Assembly: GCA_903921205.1 (NCBI GenBank)
Contig: CAIXPF010000184.1
Span: 1 to 42,717, forward strand
DNA: 42,717 nt
Reading direction: 5' to 3'
DNA from: an uncultured Acidimicrobiia bacterium
Lineage (GTDB): Bacteria; Actinomycetota; Acidimicrobiia; Acidimicrobiales; CAIXPF01
Of the stretch, positions 38,777 to 42,717 are shown one piece after another. Position 1 is the stretch's first letter, and each line of letters opens with the position of its first letter. Both the position numbers and the translations under genes were made by a program. The notes under the pieces are model-generated. The model ran no database searches and was not told where the DNA came from. It saw only the letters and a program-made list of their open reading frames with translations.

Positions 38777-41293
38777 TCAGAGTTTGTCGACGGCGTCGAG
38801 GACCAGCACGGCGCGTCCATCCTCTCGGGAGGCCTCCCAGTCGACGTGGGCGCGGATCCGCCACTCGCCGTACTCCTCGGGGTCCACCAACTGCTGGGTG
38901 ACCTCGCCGGTGGTGGCATCGAACTGCCACCAGCGACGTTGTCGGGCCACGGCGTCGGTGCGCAGCTCGCCGAACTCGGTGAAGTACGGCGCTGCGGCGT
39001 CGGCCAGCCCGGGCGGCATCCGGGCGGCGTCGCCACGGGCCAGGGCCTGGATCCAGGCAAAGGCGGCATTGCGGACCAGCACGGCGAAGGCACGACGGTT
39101 GGCGGTGACGTCGTACTCGCCGGTCTCGGCCGCGCCGGCATCCGCGAGCTCGTCGGGGGTGATCTCGGGGTCGCGGAGCCGTTCCCACTCGTCGAGCAGC
39201 GAGGAGTCCACCCCGCGCACGGTCTCGCCGAGCCATTCGGTCAGCTCGTCGAACTCGTCGGTGCGATGCCAGTCCGGCACGTTCTGGATGAGGGCCTTGT
39301 ACACGTCGGACAGATAGCGCAGCAGCACACCCTCGGAGCGCTTCAGGCCGTAGTAGCCGATGTACTCCCGGAAGGTCATCGCCTCCTCGAACAGCTCGCG
39401 TGCGACCGACTTGGGGCGGACCGTCTCCTCGCCGGCCCACGGATGGCGGGCGCGGAAGCGGTTGAACGCCTCGTAGAGCGGCTCGCGCAATGGCTTGGGC
39501 CATTCGAGCTCGGCGAGGATGGCCATGCGCTGCTCGTACTCGACGCCCTCGGACTTCAACCGTTGCAGGACTTCCTGCTTGATGTGGTTCAGCTGCTGCT
39601 GCAATACCACCATCGGTTGCTCGAGCACCGACTCGACGACCGACAACACGTCGAGGTGGTAGGTGTCGGCCTGGTGGTCGAGCTGGTCGAGCATCTCGAT
39701 GACGAACGGCGACAACGGCTGGTTGAGCCGGAACTCGGCCTGCAGGTCGAGGTTGACCCGGATCGTGCGACCGTACTCGTCGGGATGGTCGAGCTTCTCG
39801 AGGATGCCGGCGGCGAGCAACGAGCGGTAGATGGCGATGGCCCGGCGGATGTGACGGCGCTGCGCCTTGCGGGGCTCGTCGTTGTGCAGCAGCAGATGCC
39901 GCACCGCGGCGCAACCGTCGCCCGGGCGATCGAGCAGTTCGAGCAGCATGGCGTGGGACACGGTGAAGCTGGACTGCAACGGTTCGGGCCGTCCGTTCAC
40001 CAGGCGATCCATGGTGTTGCGGTCCCAGGCGGCGTAGCCGAACTCCGGCGGCTTCTTGCGCACCAGCTTCTTCTTCTTGGCCGGGTCGACCGCGGCCTTG
40101 GCCTCGGCCCGCAGGTTCTCGACCACGTGCTCGGGGGCCTGCACCCAGACCGAACCGGCCACGTCGAACCCGGAACGGCCGGCCCGCCCGGCGATCTGCT
40201 GGAAGTCGCGCACCGACAGCACCCGAACCCGCTCGCCGTCGTACTTGCACAGCTGGGTGAACAGCACCGTACGGATCGGTACGTTGATGCCGACGCCGAG
40301 GGTGTCGGTGCCGCAGATGATCTTGAGCAGGCCCTGCTGGGCGAGCTTCTCGACCAGCAGCCGGTACTTCGGCAGCATGCCGGCGTGGTGCACGCCGATG
40401 CCGTGATGGACGTAGCGTCTCAGGTCGTTGCCGAAGGGCGAGTCGAACCGGAACCGGCCGATCGAGGCCTTGACGGCCTGCTTCTCGTCCTTGGAGAGCA
40501 CGTCGACCGACATCAGGCTCTGCGCCGCCTCGGTGGCGGCAGCCTGGGTGAAGTGCACCAGGTACGCCGGGGTCTTGTCGGCGGCGACGATCTCGGCCAA
40601 CGACTCGTGCAACGGCGTCTCTCGGTACTCGAAGTCCAGCGGTACCGGCCGAGGTGCGTTGCCGATCAGCACGGTGCGCCGGCCGGTGCGGGCCTCGAGC
40701 GCCACCTGCAGGTCGTGGGTGTTGCCCAGCGTGGCCGACATCAACAGGAACCGAGCCCGGGGAAGCTCGAGCAGGGGCACCTGCCAGGCCCAGCCTCGGG
40801 TCCGGTCGCCGTAGTAATGGAACTCGTCCATCACCACGTCGTCGGCGGGGGCATCGGCCCCGTGGCGCAGCGCCAGGTTGGCGAGGATCTCCGCCGTGCA
40901 GCAGATGACCGGTGCCTCGGGGTTGATGGCCGCATCGCCGGTGACCATGCCGACGTTGGCCGAACCGAGCTCACGGCACAGAGCGAAGAACTTCTCCGAC
41001 ACCAACGCCTTGATCGGGGCGCTGTACCACGAGCGCTGGCCCTTGGCGATCGCCATGAAGTGTGAGGCCAACGCCACCAGGCTCTTGCCCGAACCGGTCG
41101 GCGTGGCGAGGATCACGTTGGCCCCGCCGAACAGCTCGAGCATCGCCTCTTCCTGGTGGGGGTAGAGGTCGATGTTGCGCAGCCGGCAGTAGCCGAGGAA
41201 GCCGTCCAACAGGCCGTCGGCATCGGCCACTGCCGGCAGGAACGCGGCGAGGCTGTCCGCCGCCGGGGCGGGGGAGACCGCCCCGTCAGGCAC
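38777..41293 (-). CDS. Ski2-like DEAD/DEAH-box RNA helicase with C-terminal DUF3516
   Basis: 838 residues. Walker A ATPTGSGKS (Lys70), motif II DEFH (156-159), motif III MSATLG, motif V TDTLGVGINVP and motif VI QIAGRAGRSG give a complete superfamily 2 helicase core. The C-terminal half is the DUF3516-type helical region of actinobacterial Ski2-like proteins (DTYHLDVLSVVESVLEQPM; FREYIGYYGLKRSEGVLLRY). Expected activity is ATP-driven RNA (or DNA) unwinding; the biological role is not established. The GTG start overlaps the PAC2 stop by 8 bases, so the two are translationally coupled. A type I NTP site with an unusual PHQEEA Q-motif-like region precedes the Walker A. Confidence 0.9.
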   Translation of the reverse strand: MPDGAVSPAPAADSLAAFLPAVADADGLLDGFLGYCRLRNIDLYPHQEEAMLELFGGANVILATPTGSGKSLVALASHFMAIAKGQRSWYSAPIKALVSEKFFALCRELGSANVGMVTGDAAINPEAPVICCTAEILANLALRHGADAPADDVVMDEFHYYGDRTRGWAWQVPLLELPRARFLLMSATLGNTHDLQVALEARTGRRTVLIGNAPRPVPLDFEYRETPLHESLAEIVAADKTPAYLVHFTQAAATEAAQSLMSVDVLSKDEKQAVKASIGRFRFDSPFGNDLRRYVHHGIGVHHAGMLPKYRLLVEKLAQQGLLKIICGTDTLGVGINVPIRTVLFTQLCKYDGERVRVLSVRDFQQIAGRAGRSGFDVAGSVWVQAPEHVVENLRAEAKAAVDPAKKKKLVRKKPPEFGYAAWDRNTMDRLVNGRPEPLQSSFTVSHAMLLELLDRPGDGCAAVRHLLLHNDEPRKAQRRHIRRAIAIYRSLLAAGILEKLDHPDEYGRTIRVNLDLQAEFRLNQPLSPFVIEMLDQLDHQADTYHLDVLSVVESVLEQPMVVLQQQLNHIKQEVLQRLKSEGVEYEQRMAILAELEWPKPLREPLYEAFNRFRARHPWAGEETVRPKSVARELFEEAMTFREYIGYYGLKRSEGVLLRYLSDVYKALIQNVPDWHRTDEFDELTEWLGETVRGVDSSLLDEWERLRDPEITPDELADAGAAETGEYDVTANRRAFAVLVRNAAFAWIQALARGDAARMPPGLADAAAPYFTEFGELRTDAVARQRRWWQFDATTGEVTQQLVDPEEYGEWRIRAHVDWEASREDGRAVLVLDAVDKL

Positions 41294-42146
41294 CGGGCTC
41301 GTCCGGGCGTTGCTCGCGCAGGAACTTCTCGAACTCGGCGGCGAGATCGTCGCCGGTGGGCAGCTGCTGGGCGAGGCGACGGTCGGTCTGCTCCTCGAGG
41401 CGGGCCACGTAGCGGCCGACCTCGTCGTCGGCGGACACCGCGGCGTTCACCTGGTGCTCCCATGCCGCGGCGGCCTGCACCAGACCCCCGTGCTCGGTGG
41501 GTACCCCGGTGACGTGCTCGAGATGGCGCAGCAGGGCCAGGGTGGCCTTGGGATTCGGGGAGGACGCCACGTAGTGCGGCACTGCGACGCGCAGCGAGAT
41601 GACCGGGATCTGCTCACGGTCGAGCCGGTCGTGCAACACCCCGATCAGGCCGGTGGGCCCTTGGTAGCTCGGCCGGTCGAGGCCGAGCCGTGCGGCCAGC
41701 TCGGCCGAGGTCGAGCTGCCCTTGACCTGGGGCGTACGGGTGTGCGGCACGGCATCGGCCATGGCCCCGAGGGTGATCACCATCTCGGCGCCGGTCGTAC
41801 GGGCCACGTCGATCAGGTCTGAGGTGAAGCTGTTCCAGCGCAGGTGGGGCTCGATGCCCGACAGCAGTACCAGGTCGTGGCCGTGCTGGGGCAGCCGGGC
41901 CACCGAGCAGTCGTTGGCCGGCCACTCGATGATGCGCTCCCCATCCACCAGCTTCACCTCGGGTCGCCGGGCGGTGAAGTCGAAGTACGGCTCGGGATCG
42001 ATCCCGGCGATGTCGTCGGCGTCGTACTGCCTGGCCAGCCAGCGCACGGCACCGGTCGCGGCCTCGGCGACGTCGAACCAGCCCTCGAAGGCCAGGATCA
42101 GGAACGGTCGCGTCAACGACGAGAAGTCACGCCAGACCACGGTCAT
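41286..42146 (-). CDS. PAC2 family protein
   Basis: 286 residues. FLILAFEGWFDVAEAATGAV, LVLLSGIEPHLRWNSFTSDL, TLGAMADAVPHTRTPQV and LRVAVPHYVASSPNPKATLA follow the PAC2 (proteasome assembly chaperone 2-like) family order. In actinobacteria these proteins are widespread and of uncertain role. No proteasome genes are in the window. AGGAGGACAG lies before the ATG, the strongest ribosome binding site here, and a TAAGGT hexamer at 42224-42229 could be its -10. The C-terminal 60 residues are helical and acidic. Coupled to the helicase downstream. Confidence 0.85.
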   Translation of the reverse strand: MTVVWRDFSSLTRPFLILAFEGWFDVAEAATGAVRWLARQYDADDIAGIDPEPYFDFTARRPEVKLVDGERIIEWPANDCSVARLPQHGHDLVLLSGIEPHLRWNSFTSDLIDVARTTGAEMVITLGAMADAVPHTRTPQVKGSSTSAELAARLGLDRPSYQGPTGLIGVLHDRLDREQIPVISLRVAVPHYVASSPNPKATLALLRHLEHVTGVPTEHGGLVQAAAAWEHQVNAAVSADDEVGRYVARLEEQTDRRLAQQLPTGDDLAAEFEKFLREQRPDEPGA

Positions 42147-42188
42147 CGTCCTGTCCTCCTGTCATGCCGGTTGCGGCTGGGCCCGGCT

Positions 42189-42229
42189 CGGCGGTCGGCA
42201 ACCGCCGGGACGGCACCGGCGAGACCTTA
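42189..42229 (-). promoter_or_regulatory. Candidate promoter and leader hairpin of the PAC2-helicase operon
   Basis: Minus-strand TAAGGT (42224-42229) followed by a 7-base hairpin CGGCGGT/ACCGCCG (42189-42207). The hairpin could also act as terminator of the upstream partial gene. Confidence 0.3.
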
Positions 42230-42298
42230 CCGCCGGGTGAGCCGCCGTAGGGCGTCGACCGACCCGGCGCGTGGTGAGCGGGCACCGGCCCCCGACCG

Positions 42299-42717
42299 TT
42301 ACGCCAAGCCGGCCATGAGTGGGCCCCGGCGGCTCATCCGTGAGGCGAGGTCGAGCATGCGCCAACGCCGGTCGGCCTGGCGCTGCCAGCGGGCCATGTG
42401 GGACAGCGCCTCCGCCACGTCGAACGTGGGCTCGGGGAGGCGGTCGACGAGTTGCTCGGGCGCAACGAGCCGGGACGATGCGCCGCTGCAGTACGCGTCG
42501 AGCGCCGTGGCTGCTGCGACCGACAGGCGCGGCTTGGGACCCGACGACGTCTCGGGGAACGCAGCGAGCATGCGTGCGCGCACCGCATGGGCCGAGCCGA
42601 CGTACGCGGGGCGATGGGCGGCGAAATGGGTGCGCCAGAGCTCGATCCCGACTGCGGACATCCCCCGGTTGGCGGCGGTCGGGGTGACGGGCCACCCGAT
42701 GCCGGGGGTCAGCGCGG
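42299..42717 (-). CDS. Unrecognised protein, C-terminal part (start outside window)
   Basis: The frame is open to the window edge and ends at 42299. The visible part includes PGIGWPVTPTAANRGMSAVG, IELWRTHFAAHRPAYVGSAH, a Ser/Ala-rich middle and the basic C-terminus RWRMLDLASRMSRRGPLMAG. I recognise no family, membrane segment or metal motif. An internal ATG at 42661 (MSAVGIELWR) would give a 120-residue protein, but coding character continues upstream of it. It precedes the PAC2 gene by about 150 bases on the same strand. Confidence 0.5.
   Translation of the reverse strand, partial: ALTPGIGWPVTPTAANRGMSAVGIELWRTHFAAHRPAYVGSAHAVRARMLAAFPETSSGPKPRLSVAAATALDAYCSGASSRLVAPEQLVDRLPEPTFDVAEALSHMARWQRQADRRWRMLDLASRMSRRGPLMAGLA

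Overview
This is chromosomal DNA from a high-GC actinobacterium. The sequence is about 70% G+C by eye, GTG starts are common, and long antisense open frames appear because third codon positions are strongly G/C. The gcvH - FHA - MerR/FtsR-like - bifunctional nuclease - MerR block (8175-11406) has the same order as Rv1826-Rv1830 of Mycobacterium tuberculosis, and a pgsA-type gene lies just upstream, as Rv1822 does there. Other protein styles are unlike mycobacteria: fused zinc ribbon-FHA, an acidic zinc-ribbon protein, paired solute-binding lipoproteins with a shared N-terminal extension, and LLM/F420-type oxidoreductase. My inference is class Acidimicrobiia (Ilumatobacter/Microthrix-like). I see no rRNA, tRNA, CRISPR, insertion sequence or phage gene. 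No gap between genes exceeds 300 bases.

Layout. 1-4806: a catabolic island. A minus-strand pair (2-hydroxyacid dehydrogenase, 2-oxopentenoate hydratase-like) diverges from a plus-strand series (isocitrate/isopropylmalate dehydrogenase-like, Ldh2-type dehydrogenase, amidohydrolase/decarboxylase). 4971-11406: the conserved core block of pgsA-like, mannose-1-P guanylyltransferase/phosphomannomutase-like fusion, gcvH, FHA, ftsR-like, bfn and merR. 11429-16241 (minus): malonyl-CoA decarboxylase, acidic zinc-ribbon protein, chorismate synthase, and a secreted L,D-transpeptidase with three repeats. 16384-20413: short-chain dehydrogenase, a carbonic-anhydrase-like lipoprotein without a full zinc site, an LLM oxidoreductase, and an alpha/beta-hydrolase-fold protein without its serine. 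20474-25908: CNNM/CorC protein, coaE, CMD-family protein, a second SDR, a DinB-like metalloprotein and a cytochrome P450. 26083-31813: SMP-30 lactonase and crotonase operon, murJ, dienelactone hydrolase, VOC protein and aminotransferase. 31837-35079: LysE exporter, leuA with a leucine leader-peptide attenuator, and 5-formyl-THF cyclo-ligase. 35175-38650: two paralogous solute-binding lipoproteins. 38777-42717: Ski2-like helicase overlapping a PAC2 gene, then an unrecognised partial gene.

Two features tie the window together. First, at least fifteen protein genes have a TAnnnT -10-like hexamer 6-10 bases before the start codon and no Shine-Dalgarno sequence, so leaderless transcription seems to be the normal arrangement; this also fixes many start codons. 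Second, several enzyme-family members have lost or changed catalytic residues (carbonic anhydrase, alpha/beta hydrolase, phosphomannomutase domain, crotonase, Ldh2). They should not be annotated with their family's standard reaction.

The best single regulatory discovery is the leuA leader at 34351-34499. It has a 13-codon peptide with six leucines, alternative hairpins and a terminator. It is driven by a promoter interlocked with the divergent leaderless promoter of the 5-formyl-THF cyclo-ligase gene.
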